A stretch of 64,000 bases of DNA from CALKGK01 sp964649515 (GTDB taxonomy: Bacteria > Bacteroidota > Bacteroidia > Flavobacteriales_D > Sanyastnellaceae). The stretch lies in contig CAZYPV010000003.1 in NCBI GenBank assembly GCA_964649515.1, forward strand, positions 15,697 to 79,696. Reading direction: 5' to 3'. The notes beneath the pieces were generated by a model that ran no database searches, had not been told where the DNA came from, and saw only the letters and a list, made by a program, of their open reading frames with translations. Shown here piece by piece: positions 49,142 through 57,257 of this stretch (position 1 is the first letter of the stretch; the number at the start of each line of letters is the position of its first letter). The translations under genes were made by a program, and so were the position numbers.

Positions 49142-50671
49142 TTAAAGCACGGGGTACCTCACTCGGTCTCGAACGATGTTGGCCACATCTTCAATTTTCA
49201 CTCGTTCTTGGGTCATGGTGTCCCGTTCACGAATGGTGACCATACCATCTTCCAAGGTATCGTGGTCCACCGTAATGCAATAGGGCGTTCCAATGGCATC
49301 TTGTCTTCGATAGCGTCTTCCAATGGCGTCCTTTTCATCGTACTGGCAGTAAAAATCTGCTTGCAAGCTTTTCAAGATTTCACGGGCTTTTTCTGGCAAA
49401 CCGTCTTTTTTAAGCAAAGGAAGAATGGCCACTTTGACTGGAGCTAAACAAGGCGGAATGCGCAGAACGGTTCTTTCGCTTTTTTCATCCACTTGCTCTT
49501 CTTGGTAGGAAGATGACAAAACGGCCAAGAACATGCGGTCCAAACCAATGGAAGTTTCAATCACATAAGGCACATAGCTCTTGTTTTCTTCCGGATCGAA
49601 GTACTGTAATTTTTTACCTGAAAACTCTTCATGGCGCGCCAAGTCGAAATCCGTTCTGCTGTGAATTCCTTCCAGCTCCTTGAAGCCCATTGGGAAGTTG
49701 AATTCAATATCGGCCGCAGCATCGGCATAGTGGGCGAGCTTGAGGTGATCGTGGAACTTGTAATTTTCGGCTGGAATACCCAATGCTTGGTGCCATTTGA
49801 TTCTGAAGTCTTTCCAGTATTCATACCACTGCATTTGAGTTCCTGGTTTCACGAAAAACTGCATTTCCATTTGCTCAAACTCCCTCATGCGGAAGATGAA
49901 TTGACGTGCAATGATTTCGTTTCTAAATGCCTTTCCAATTTGAGCTATACCGAAAGGCACTTTCATTCTTCCTGACTTTTGTACGTTCAAGAAATTCACG
50001 AAAATTCCCTGCGCAGTTTCAGGGCGGAGATAGATGACTCCAGCATCTCCCGATACTGCACCGAGTTCTGTTTTGAACATGAGGTTAAACTGGCGCACGT
50101 CGGTCCAGTTTTTTGACCCACTCTCTGGGCAGGCGATGCCCAATTCTTCAATCAGCAATTTAACGTCGGCAAGGTCTTCCTCGTTCAAGGCCTTCTTAAA
50201 TCGAGCTTCAATCTTATCAATCTCCGCTTGTCTTCGGGTCACATTGGGATTGGTGGCTCTAAATTCAGCTTCGTTGAAGGCTTCTCCAAAACGCTTTTCG
50301 GCCTTGGTGATGTCTTTCTGTATTTTGGCTTCGATCTTCGCGATGTAGTCTTCCACAAGCACATCTGCACGGTACCTTTTCTTGGAGTCTTTATTATCGA
50401 TCAAAGGGTCGTTAAAGGCATCAACGTGGCCAGAAGCCTTCCATGTGGTTGGGTGCATGAAAATGGATGCATCGAGACCCACAATGTTCTCCTGCATTTT
50501 CACCATTGCGGTCCACCAGTATTCTTTGATGTTGTTTTTCAGTTCTACACCTAGCTGACCATAGTCGTATGCGGCGCTGAGTCCGTCATAGATTTCACTG
50601 CTAGGAAAAACAAAGCCATACTCTTTGGAGTGGGAAATGACTTTTTTGAGAAGATCGTCTTGTTGTGCCAT
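49142..50671 (-). CDS. glyQS: Glycyl-tRNA synthetase, alpha-2 type
   Basis: The class II synthetase charges tRNA-Gly as a homodimer. The 509-residue length and motifs fit the eukaryotic/Bacillota-like alpha-2 form: FVFPSSEIYDGLSAAYDYGQLGVELK at the start (YDYGPLG motif as YDYGQLG), RPETAQGIFVNF, GIAQIGKAFRNEI, FRMREFEQMEMQFF and the C-terminal anticodon domain KVAILPLLKKDGLPEKARE. The frame extends 141 codons upstream of 50671 without homology; the ATG at 50671 follows the promoter box by seven bases and gives the family start MAQQDDLLKK. It is divergent from pgk and upstream of gpsA. Confidence 0.97.
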   Translation of the reverse strand: MAQQDDLLKKVISHSKEYGFVFPSSEIYDGLSAAYDYGQLGVELKNNIKEYWWTAMVKMQENIVGLDASIFMHPTTWKASGHVDAFNDPLIDNKDSKKRYRADVLVEDYIAKIEAKIQKDITKAEKRFGEAFNEAEFRATNPNVTRRQAEIDKIEARFKKALNEEDLADVKLLIEELGIACPESGSKNWTDVRQFNLMFKTELGAVSGDAGVIYLRPETAQGIFVNFLNVQKSGRMKVPFGIAQIGKAFRNEIIARQFIFRMREFEQMEMQFFVKPGTQMQWYEYWKDFRIKWHQALGIPAENYKFHDHLKLAHYADAAADIEFNFPMGFKELEGIHSRTDFDLARHEEFSGKKLQYFDPEENKSYVPYVIETSIGLDRMFLAVLSSSYQEEQVDEKSERTVLRIPPCLAPVKVAILPLLKKDGLPEKAREILKSLQADFYCQYDEKDAIGRRYRRQDAIGTPYCITVDHDTLEDGMVTIRERDTMTQERVKIEDVANIVRDRVRYPVL

Positions 50672-50678
50672 AAGACCG

Positions 50679-50712
50679 CAAAGGTAAAAAAGCGCGAGCA
50701 GTGTTGGTGCAA
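50679..50712 (-). promoter_or_regulatory. Promoter of glyQS
   Basis: On the minus strand TTG (50712-50710) is followed after 23 bases by TACCTTTG (50686-50679) and C. The ATG at 50671 lies seven bases after the box, so the transcript would begin a few bases before the start codon. Confidence 0.65.
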
Positions 50713-50800
50713 TTCCAGAGCAGCATTTCTTATGAACCTTCTTTTTCTTATTTGGATGGATATTCTGTTGGAATGGGTCGGCTTTTTTCGACGGAGCACC

Positions 50801-50808
50801 TATCTTTG
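50801..50808 (+). promoter_or_regulatory. -7 box of pgk
   Basis: TATCTTTG lies 22 bases before the pgk ATG at 50831. No TTG lies at the expected -33 distance. It is divergent from the glyQS promoter. Confidence 0.5.
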
Positions 50809-50830
50809 GCTTCTGTCTAAATGATTTGTT

Positions 50831-52024
50831 ATGAGTTTTTCCATTGATCAAGTATCTTTTGCAAAGAAGCGTGTACTTATTCGGGTTGATTTTAATGTTC
50901 CTTTGAACGAGCATCGCGAGGTGAGCGATGATACGCGGATTCGAGCAGCCTTGCCCACCATTAAAAAAGTGCTTGATGATGGTGGAGCAGCCATTTTGAT
51001 GTCCCACCTGGGTCGTCCAAAAGGCGTTGATCCCGAACTCAGCATGAAGCACATTGCTCCCAAAGTGGCAGAATTGCTTGGGGTGAAGGTACATGTGGCT
51101 CCAGAATGTATTGGCGATGAAGCTTTGGCGGTAACGAACGGAATGAACTTCGGTGAAGTAGCTCTTTTAGAGAATTTGCGTTTCCACAAAGAGGAGACGG
51201 CCGGCGACGAATTTTTTGCTGGTCAGCTCGCGGAGCATGCAGATGTGTGGATCAACGACGCTTTTGGTACCGCTCATCGTGCGCATGCATCAACAGCAGT
51301 GATTGCTCGATTCTTTCCTCACGACAAGTATTTGGGCTACGTCATGGAAAATGAAATCATGAACGTGAACAAAGTGCTCCATGGGTCGGAAAAGCCGGTT
51401 TTAGCCATTGTTGGCGGCGCAAAAGTAAGTTCCAAAATCGTGATCTTGGAACAACTCATTAGCAAGGTCAATCACGTTCTTATTGGCGGAGGAATGGCCT
51501 ACACCTTCATCAAAGCCCAAGGCGGAAACGTGGGGAATAGTTTGGTGGAGGACGAACACTTGGGGGATGCTTTGAGCATTTTGAAAGCTGCCGAAGATGC
51601 AGGAGTTCAAATTCATCTACCGATGGACACCAAAGTGGCTGATGCCTTTTCGAATGAGGCAAGCACTGGAATTTCGAGTATTCGCCAAATCGAGGAGGGC
51701 TGGATGGGCTTGGACATTGGCCCAAAAACCGCTGAACAGTATGCGGAAGTCATCCACAAATGCAAAACCATCCTTTGGAATGGTCCCATGGGCGTTTTCG
51801 AAATGAGCAATTTTGAGCAAGGAACCAAGGCCGTGGCAGAAGCATTGGTAGCAGCAACAAAACAAGGTGCATTCACCCTTATTGGTGGCGGTGATTCGGT
51901 GGCGGCGATCAATAAATACGGATTTGCTGAAGACGTTTCCTATGTGAGTACTGGAGGAGGAGCCATGTTGGAATACCTCGAAGGAAAGGTGCTTCCCGGC
52001 ATTGCAGCTGTGCAAACGAGCTAA
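50831..52024 (+). CDS. pgk: Phosphoglycerate kinase
   Basis: PGK transfers phosphate between 1,3-bisphosphoglycerate and ADP in glycolysis. The 397-residue enzyme has the N-domain signature KRVLIRVDFNVPLNE, the LMSHLGRPKG and AALPTIKKVL substrate motifs, ALLENLRFHKEE, and VWINDAFGTAHRAHAS. The C-domain has VGGAKVSSKIVILEQL, GGGMAYTF, and the terminal GGGDSVAAINKYG and STGGGAMLEYLEGKVLPG. The start ATG at 50831 follows a -7 box by 22 bases. It is divergent from glyQS. Confidence 0.98.
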   Translation: MSFSIDQVSFAKKRVLIRVDFNVPLNEHREVSDDTRIRAALPTIKKVLDDGGAAILMSHLGRPKGVDPELSMKHIAPKVAELLGVKVHVAPECIGDEALAVTNGMNFGEVALLENLRFHKEETAGDEFFAGQLAEHADVWINDAFGTAHRAHASTAVIARFFPHDKYLGYVMENEIMNVNKVLHGSEKPVLAIVGGAKVSSKIVILEQLISKVNHVLIGGGMAYTFIKAQGGNVGNSLVEDEHLGDALSILKAAEDAGVQIHLPMDTKVADAFSNEASTGISSIRQIEEGWMGLDIGPKTAEQYAEVIHKCKTILWNGPMGVFEMSNFEQGTKAVAEALVAATKQGAFTLIGGGDSVAAINKYGFAEDVSYVSTGGGAMLEYLEGKVLPGIAAVQTS

Positions 52025-52035
52025 GACAGCCAGCC

Positions 52036-52536
52036 TCAAAGTAATCCCATAGCAAAAAGGATGGCAAACACTTCAACCGGCTTTGGTCGTCCATCCATGA
52101 TCAAGACTTGATCGAAAAGTGAAATGCTATCACCCGTATACACCTTTCCATCTCGAATGGTAAAGATGAGGTCGAGGGGGAAGGTACTGTCTCCGCGGTA
52201 AATCTTGCCTTGATCGAAAGTGTATTGCACGTCCAAGGCAAAATTGCTGTCTTGCAGGTAAAGTTGGTTGTTCCTGAAGGTGTAAAGTAGATCAAAAACG
52301 GAAGAGCTAAACCCCTTGTAAATTCGATTGTCTTCAATGGTGAAGATGGCTTCGGCCCAAGAACTTCGGAATCCTTCACACAAAATTCCGTTCTCGAGGT
52401 TCAAGGCCATCTGATTGAAGAAAAAAGGTTCTTCTAGATAGACATAGGTTTGGGCACGTGCTTCATTCGGGGTGAAACAGCACAAGGCTGCACAAAGACC
52501 AAAAAATAAAACGCGAAGGGGTTTCCACTTTACCAT
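52036..52536 (-). CDS. Secreted protein with 20-residue beta repeats
   Basis: The 166-residue product has a cleavable signal peptide (about 1-29, ending EARAQ). The mature part consists of exact-spaced 20-residue units with pattern [N/G]-x-[I/V/L]-Y-x-G-x-S-x-x-x-x-D-[L/V/x]-[L/I]-x-[T/x]-[I/F]. Successive units begin NRIYKGFSSS, NQLYLQDSNF, GKIYRGDSTF and GKVYTGDSIS; a more divergent unit precedes and a degenerate one follows. The repeat suggests a solenoid of short beta hairpins. I know this repeat style from other uncharacterised Bacteroidota proteins but no function is established. It is convergent with pgk, 11 bases apart. Confidence 0.7.
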   Translation of the reverse strand: MVKWKPLRVLFFGLCAALCCFTPNEARAQTYVYLEEPFFFNQMALNLENGILCEGFRSSWAEAIFTIEDNRIYKGFSSSVFDLLYTFRNNQLYLQDSNFALDVQYTFDQGKIYRGDSTFPLDLIFTIRDGKVYTGDSISLFDQVLIMDGRPKPVEVFAILFAMGLL

Positions 52537-52568
52537 GGAAATAAGGTACACAAAAAAATGGGAGCGAT

Positions 52569-52823
52569 TTACTCAGCCTCTTTTACCGTGAAGGTGTATC
52601 CCTCCATGATTTGGTTAACGAGAAGCTGTTTGCAGGCGCTATCTACCTTTTCTTCTGCTTCCTGTTTGCTGGCTGCCTCAACGCTCAGCGTAATGTGTTT
52701 TCCGATGCGCACATTTCCAATTTCTGGCAAACCAATGTTGCTCATGTTGTTGGATACAGCCTTTCCTTGAGGGTCCAAAAGTGCCGGTAGCGGCATTACG
52801 TCAATTTCAGCGTTGAATTTCAT
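52569..52823 (-). CDS. purS: Phosphoribosylformylglycinamidine synthase subunit PurS
   Basis: PurS is the small third subunit of the FGAM synthase complex in purine biosynthesis and holds the PurL-PurQ contact. The 84-residue protein matches with KFNAEIDVMPLPALLDPQGKAVSNNM at the start (DVMPLPALLDPQGKAV) and NIGLPEIGNVRIGKHITLSVEA, then CKQLLVNQIMEGYTF. The start overlaps the pssA 3' end by 17 bases. Having PurS implies the small PurL/PurQ form of the enzyme, which should lie elsewhere in the genome, in contrast to the large single-chain PurL. Confidence 0.92.
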   Translation of the reverse strand: MKFNAEIDVMPLPALLDPQGKAVSNNMSNIGLPEIGNVRIGKHITLSVEAASKQEAEEKVDSACKQLLVNQIMEGYTFTVKEAE

Positions 52824-53550
52824 GTCTGTTTGCGAAAAAGTGTGCGATAGAAATAATCAGGTACAAAAGTAAGACAACTGGCAACACTAAAAAAACATTC
52901 CCGTAAATCAGCAGCGAACTTATCAAAAACATTCCCGACAAGAGAATCAAAAGGTAGCGATGTTGATTTCCTTGCCACGACCAATTTTGAAATTTCAGCC
53001 CTAAAAGGGGGAGATTGAGATTGAGGAAAACAGATAAGAGCAAGGCAAAAAAGAGCATCAATGGCGCATCGTTGGTCCAATCCACCAAGTAAACGGGCAA
53101 TGTTGTATTAAAATGAATCATTGCTGCACCGATCCAAAACAATGCATTTGCCGGCGTGGGCAAACCAATGAATCCGCTTACTTGACGTTCATCAATATTA
53201 AACCGTCCCAGCCTCAAGGCACTCATGGAGACCATCAATACGGGAGCTAGAAAGAGGGTCCATGCCTCCCAATGATCTGTTCCGTGGGCATCGTTAAGCA
53301 GAAACCAGCATAACGCAGCAGGGGCTGCACCAAAAGAAACCATGTCTGCCAGAGAGTCCAATTGTTTTCCGAGCGGACCCGCCACTTTGAGTAAACGGGC
53401 GAGTAATCCGTCAAAAACATCAAAAAGCGCACCCAACAAGATGAGCCAACAAGCAGTTTCGATGTCGCTTTCGGCAAAAACAAAAAACAAGGCCAAAAAG
53501 CCACAACTGGCATTGGCAAGCGTTAGGATGTTGGGTATCCACTTTTTCAT
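52807..53550 (-). CDS. pssA: CDP-diacylglycerol--serine O-phosphatidyltransferase
   Basis: This membrane enzyme makes phosphatidylserine, the precursor of phosphatidylethanolamine. The 247-residue protein has the CDP-alcohol phosphotransferase motif DG-x2-AR-x8-G-x3-D-x3-D (DGLLARLLKVAGPLGKQLDSLAD, here DGLLAR, then GKQLDSLAD) after the N-terminal helix ANASCGFLALFFVFAES. About seven transmembrane helices follow. I start at ATG 53550; it lies five bases after a TAATTTCG box, a near match to the -7 element. Its tail overlaps purS by 17 bases, linking phospholipid and purine genes. Confidence 0.92.
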   Translation of the reverse strand: MKKWIPNILTLANASCGFLALFFVFAESDIETACWLILLGALFDVFDGLLARLLKVAGPLGKQLDSLADMVSFGAAPAALCWFLLNDAHGTDHWEAWTLFLAPVLMVSMSALRLGRFNIDERQVSGFIGLPTPANALFWIGAAMIHFNTTLPVYLVDWTNDAPLMLFFALLLSVFLNLNLPLLGLKFQNWSWQGNQHRYLLILLSGMFLISSLLIYGNVFLVLPVVLLLYLIISIAHFFANRHEIQR

Positions 53551-53662
53551 GGCACCGAAATTAAGCATTTGTTCTTAGCTCTTCGAGATGGGAAGGCTTT
53601 GTACTTGTTGCAGCATTTTTTGCATCAATTGTAACTTTTCTGTCAAAAAGCAGTATTACTTC

Positions 53663-53692
53663 TTGAATTGTGAGAGGCAATGTTTATATTTG
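53663..53692 (+). promoter_or_regulatory. Promoter of tRNA-Cys
   Basis: TTG (53663-53665) is followed after 19 bases by TATATTTG (53685-53692) and C, a full match to the consensus. The tRNA begins 14 bases later. Confidence 0.75.
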
Positions 53693-53706
53693 CTCTCCGC
53701 GAAAAT

Positions 53707-53777
53707 GGTTTGGTGGCCGAGCGGCTAGGCAGTGGTCTGCAACACCACGTACAGCGGTTCGAATCCGCTCCAAACCT
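53707..53777 (+). tRNA. tRNA-Cys (anticodon GCA)
   Basis: The sequence folds as a cloverleaf. Acceptor GGTTTGG pairs with CCAAACC, with discriminator T at 53777. The D-arm is GCC...GGC. The anticodon stem GTGGT/ACCAC holds the loop CTGCAAC with anticodon GCA. The T-arm has loop TTCGAAT. There is no encoded CCA; the length is 71. It is single, with its own promoter and terminator. Confidence 0.95.
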
Positions 53778-53782
53778 CAAAG

Positions 53783-53818
53783 AAGCCTTCAGTATCGATC
53801 TGGAGGCTTTTTTCTTTT
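53783..53818 (+). terminator. Terminator of tRNA-Cys
   Basis: AAGCCTTCAG (53783-53792) and CTGGAGGCTT (53800-53809) form a strong stem (one wobble) with T-rich sequence through 53818. Confidence 0.85.
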
Positions 53819-53955
53819 ATCCCGTACGAAAAATCGTCTTCAACCCGAAAAACCTCAAATTGGCCAAAACCAAATGATCCATGGCACCTTCCTTGATTAC
53901 CCGGGCTAAACCAAAAAGTCTTCTTATCTTCCAATTCACAAAATTCGAATAAACC

Positions 53956-54819
53956 ATGAAATACCTTTTTCTCATCGCCGTGCTTACCTTCTCTCTCACC
54001 ACCATCGCACAAAAAGAACAAGCAGCGATGGAAATGCTCGGAGAAGGTCTCAAGGCCATGTCGGCTAAGGAATATGCGAAGGCCGACTCATTGATGGCAC
54101 TTTCCATTGAATTGCATGAAGACGGTCAAAGCCACTTTCAGCGAGGAAATGTACAGCTTTTGCTCGCGGATACCTGTGCGGCCTGCGCTTCTTATGAGAA
54201 AGCCATTAGCATGAATATATCCACCGCAGTTGATCGCTTTGCTTTGAGCTGTGTGCAAGTGGATACCCTGCACTTTCCGGAAGATCTCGACCCGAAAGTC
54301 CTAAAAATGGCTAGTTTTTCAACCGTTCAAAAAGAGCGCTGCTCCGATGTTCAAAACCAAATCTTTCATTTGAAGCTTGAAAGTGAAACCATGAATCCAA
54401 CCCTAATCAGCTTCAGAATAAAAGATGAGTCCTTTGCGGCAGATAGTATTTTGAGCGTAGAAAATTTGGAGGCGCTTCCCGAGTTGGGAAAATTGTATTC
54501 CAACACTCAAACACCTCCCATGATCAAGGAAAGTGGGAGTGCTCTTTCTGCTATGACGATTTTGATGCACACCATGAACACCACAAAATATCCCAAAGCA
54601 GCGAAGGAATCCGGAGCACAAGGCACGGTAGTTATTTCTTTTGTGGTGAACGAAGAGGGAGAAAAAACGGATTTTGAAATACTGCAGTCGGTCCATCCAG
54701 ATTTGGACAAAGAAGCCATTCGAGTAGCCAGCACCTTGCCCGAAGTATCTCCGGCCACCGTTGGGGGGAAACCCGTTCAGTTGGAATACATCATGCCTGT
54801 TCGTTTTGTGCTGAACTAG
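53956..54819 (+). CDS. Secreted protein with TPR-like region and TonB C-terminal domain
   Basis: The 287-residue protein has a signal peptide (about 1-18, ending TTIAQ). A helical repeat region follows (about 20-105; TPR-like MALSIELHEDGQSHFQRGN, then CASYEKAISM) and the C-terminal 90 residues are a TonB domain (GAQGTVVISFVVNEEGEKTDFEILQSV, with KEAIRVASTLPEVSPATVGGKPVQLEYIMPVRF). The signal peptide is cleaved instead of kept as a membrane anchor, so it is not a classical TonB. A soluble periplasmic role, perhaps in envelope protein contacts, is possible. It is convergent with the TRIC-channel gene, overlapping four bases. Confidence 0.85.
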   Translation: MKYLFLIAVLTFSLTTIAQKEQAAMEMLGEGLKAMSAKEYAKADSLMALSIELHEDGQSHFQRGNVQLLLADTCAACASYEKAISMNISTAVDRFALSCVQVDTLHFPEDLDPKVLKMASFSTVQKERCSDVQNQIFHLKLESETMNPTLISFRIKDESFAADSILSVENLEALPELGKLYSNTQTPPMIKESGSALSAMTILMHTMNTTKYPKAAKESGAQGTVVISFVVNEEGEKTDFEILQSVHPDLDKEAIRVASTLPEVSPATVGGKPVQLEYIMPVRFVLN

Positions 54820-55442
54820 GACTTTTTCATGCGAGCATTGACAATGGGGAGGGCCAATTTGTACTTTACCGCCAACACCCTCACTACAATGATTAAGGAC
54901 CCCGAAGCCAGCAAGTTCAAGCGAGGAGGCACCTCCAAATTCAAAAGCAGTAAGTAGCACAAAGCACCGGCAACGCAAGCAGTACCGTATATTTCTTGGC
55001 GAAATAGCAGCGGAATTTCATTGCAAAGCGTATCTCGAATTACTCCCCCAAAAGATGCTGTGATAACGGCTAACATCACTGCAATGGTGGGATCTACTTG
55101 AAAGCTCAAGGCCTTTTCCAAGCCAAAAACGGTGAACAAACCTATTCCAACCGTATCAAATATGAAGAGGGTTTTTCTTAAGCGCGAGATGAAAGTTCTG
55201 AAAAACCATGCCGCTAAACCTCCGGCCAAACCCATATAGATGTAGTTCACATTGCTCACCCAAGCGATGTCGGTATTCAACAGCAAATCTCTCAAAGTAC
55301 CACCTCCAAGTGCGGTAACCAAACCAATGATAAACGCCCCAAAAAGATCGAGTTTTTTATCTGCCGCAGTGAGGAATCCTGAGATCGCAAAGGCCAGAAT
55401 TCCCAGGTGATCGAGGACGAGTAGAATGGTATCTGTGCTCAT
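54816..55442 (-). CDS. TRIC-family (UPF0126) cation channel
   Basis: The 208-residue inner-membrane protein has seven transmembrane helices in two repeated halves. Both carry the G-G-x-x-R-D motif: ALGGGTLRDLL and ASFGGVIRDTL. These repeats are the hallmark of prokaryotic TRIC channels, whose crystal structures show trimeric potassium-permeable pores. The native ion and the physiological role in bacteria remain uncertain. It ends four bases inside the convergent TonB-domain gene and is followed by the DUF4296 gene on the same strand with an 18-base spacer; the reading order may place it downstream in that operon. Confidence 0.92.
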   Translation of the reverse strand: MSTDTILLVLDHLGILAFAISGFLTAADKKLDLFGAFIIGLVTALGGGTLRDLLLNTDIAWVSNVNYIYMGLAGGLAAWFFRTFISRLRKTLFIFDTVGIGLFTVFGLEKALSFQVDPTIAVMLAVITASFGGVIRDTLCNEIPLLFRQEIYGTACVAGALCYLLLLNLEVPPRLNLLASGSLIIVVRVLAVKYKLALPIVNARMKKS

Positions 55443-55460
55443 GATTGCTTGGGCTTCGAG

Positions 55461-55847
55461 TTATTCATCTTCTCCCCTTCCCGCTTCCTCTCTGGATTTG
55501 CTTTCTTGCTGGCTGAGGAAATCAATCACTTCCTCATAAATGGCGCTCATTTCTTCGGGTTTCGAAAAATAATGGAGGTAGGAAATTCGAAAAAGACTGT
55601 CCGTGGTTTGGTGTTTTTCGAATATTTGACGGTATGCATTGGCCACTTCCAAATCAATGCTATCTCCTTTGATCATTTTTTGTTTTCGGGCAGCCTCGAG
55701 CAGCTGAATATCAGCGAAAAGGGGAACGAACTCCGACTGAGGTATCAATCCTTCGGGCACCGCAGTTCGATGGTCCCTGGTCTCTACACAGCTCGTAATG
55801 ACCGCAGTTGTGAAGAACAAAGCGAATATGACAGCATGTTTTTTCAT
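55461..55847 (-). CDS. DUF4296 lipoprotein
   Basis: The 128-residue protein has a lipoprotein signal with Cys20 in ITSC. The mature part is an all-helical domain with PEGLIPQSEFVPLFADIQLLEAARK as the DUF4296 core (FADIQLLEAARKQK), and DSLFRISYLHYFSKPEEMSAIYEEVIDFL in its second half. It ends in an acidic tail. DUF4296 proteins are common in Bacteroidota and lie beside pyrC in many of them, as here. The function is unknown. It should be anchored to the periplasmic face of a membrane. Confidence 0.88.
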   Translation of the reverse strand: MKKHAVIFALFFTTAVITSCVETRDHRTAVPEGLIPQSEFVPLFADIQLLEAARKQKMIKGDSIDLEVANAYRQIFEKHQTTDSLFRISYLHYFSKPEEMSAIYEEVIDFLSQQESKSREEAGRGEDE

Positions 55848-55907
55848 TGCTTGAGTTGATTGATCTGCGCTTCGATAGTCGCCATTGTAGAAGTCATTTC
55901 CAAGTGC

Positions 55908-57248
55908 TTAACGATCAAAAATCATGCGTTCGCCTCGTGTTCCTTCGATGACTTGTTCTCCATCAAAAACCAAATTTCCATTCACCCAAGTGGAGGCTAC
56001 TTTCGAAGTAAATTGATCTCCTTCAAAAGGCGACCACCCGCACTTGTATAAAATGTTCGATTTACTCACTGTCCACTCCTGCTGTGGATCTACCAAAACC
56101 AAATCGGCTTTATAGCCTGGTCTGACATAACCTCTGTTGGGAATATCAAAGCAACGGGCCACGTTGTGAGACATCAATTGAGGAACATCTTCGAGGGCCA
56201 AGACCCCTTGATGCACCATTTCCAAAACTGCCACGAGCGCGTGCTGAACTAGTGGTCCGCCAGAAGGAGCTTTAAAATAGGTTCCTTTCTTCTCTTCCAA
56301 GGTATGAGGAGCGTGGTCTGTGGCGATAACATCAATTCGTCCGTCCAAAATCCCTTTTCTGATCTCCTCACGATCAGCGGCCGACTTCACAGCCGGGTTC
56401 CATTTAATGAATGATCCTCGGGTAGCGTATTGTTCATCGGTAAACCACAGGTGGTGAATGCAGGCCTCCGCAGTAATTCTTTTTTGTTCAATGGGGACAT
56501 CATTTCGGAACAAGCCCACCTCTTTTGCTGTTGAGATATGCAGAATATGAAGTCGAGTATTGAATTTCTCCGCGAGTTCTACAGCCATGGAAGAAGAGCG
56601 ATAGCACGCCTCAGCACTCCGAATCACCGGGTGTTGGTTCATCGGGACTTCCTCTCCATATTTCTCCTTTGCCGCTGCCATGTTGGCTCTCACTGTGGCT
56701 TCATCTTCACAGTGGGTGGCAACGAGCATGGGGCACTCTTTAAAAATACCCTCTAAAACCTTAGGTGCATCCACCAGCATGTTTCCAGTAGAACTCCCCA
56801 TAAACACCTTTATCCCGCAAACCAACTTTGGATTGGTTTTCAGCACCTCATCGATGTTATCATTACTCGCGCCCATGAAGAAGCTATAATTTGCGGGCGA
56901 CACCTCCGCTGCACGGTCGTATTTATCCTGTAGTAATTCTTGAGTAAGGGCGTTGGGAACCGTGTTGGGCATCTCCATGAAGGAAGTGATTCCTCCAGCA
57001 ACGGCTGCTCGAGATTCCGTTGCTAATTCCCCTTTGTGGGTTAGCCCCGGCTCACGAAAATGCACCTGATCGTCAATCACTCCGGGAAAAAGCCATTTAC
57101 CAGTCCCATCAACCACATTTGAGGCTTCGGGCGTGGGTTGTGAAGCGTCTAGGATGGATTCAATGAGATCGTTTTTGAGCAGCACATGCTTGCGCTCACT
57201 TTTTCCTTCGTTTACGAGAAGGACATTTTTAATAAGAGTAGTACTCAT
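55908..57248 (-). CDS. pyrC: Dihydroorotase
   Basis: The enzyme closes N-carbamoyl-aspartate to dihydroorotate in pyrimidine synthesis. The 446-residue protein is an amidohydrolase of the class I type: metal-ligand strand DDQVHFREPGLTHKGE (His63), CGIKVFMGSSTGN (carbamylated Lys), HCEDE, LHILHIST, and the catalytic TDHAPHT. Most class I dihydroorotases have H-x-H in the first strand; here Gln61 replaces the first His, a form I believe common in flavobacteria. The flavobacterial pair DUF4296-pyrC-glycosyltransferase is kept. It follows the glycosyltransferase gene by nine bases and is upstream of the DUF4296 gene. Confidence 0.93.
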   Translation of the reverse strand: MSTTLIKNVLLVNEGKSERKHVLLKNDLIESILDASQPTPEASNVVDGTGKWLFPGVIDDQVHFREPGLTHKGELATESRAAVAGGITSFMEMPNTVPNALTQELLQDKYDRAAEVSPANYSFFMGASNDNIDEVLKTNPKLVCGIKVFMGSSTGNMLVDAPKVLEGIFKECPMLVATHCEDEATVRANMAAAKEKYGEEVPMNQHPVIRSAEACYRSSSMAVELAEKFNTRLHILHISTAKEVGLFRNDVPIEQKRITAEACIHHLWFTDEQYATRGSFIKWNPAVKSAADREEIRKGILDGRIDVIATDHAPHTLEEKKGTYFKAPSGGPLVQHALVAVLEMVHQGVLALEDVPQLMSHNVARCFDIPNRGYVRPGYKADLVLVDPQQEWTVSKSNILYKCGWSPFEGDQFTSKVASTWVNGNLVFDGEQVIEGTRGERMIFDR

Positions 57249-57257
57249 GTGCTTGAA

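Noticed and set aside
50672..51094. Long upstream extension of glyQS
   Set aside because: The 141 extra codons precede the TACCTTTG promoter and overlap pgk; the family begins at MAQQDD.
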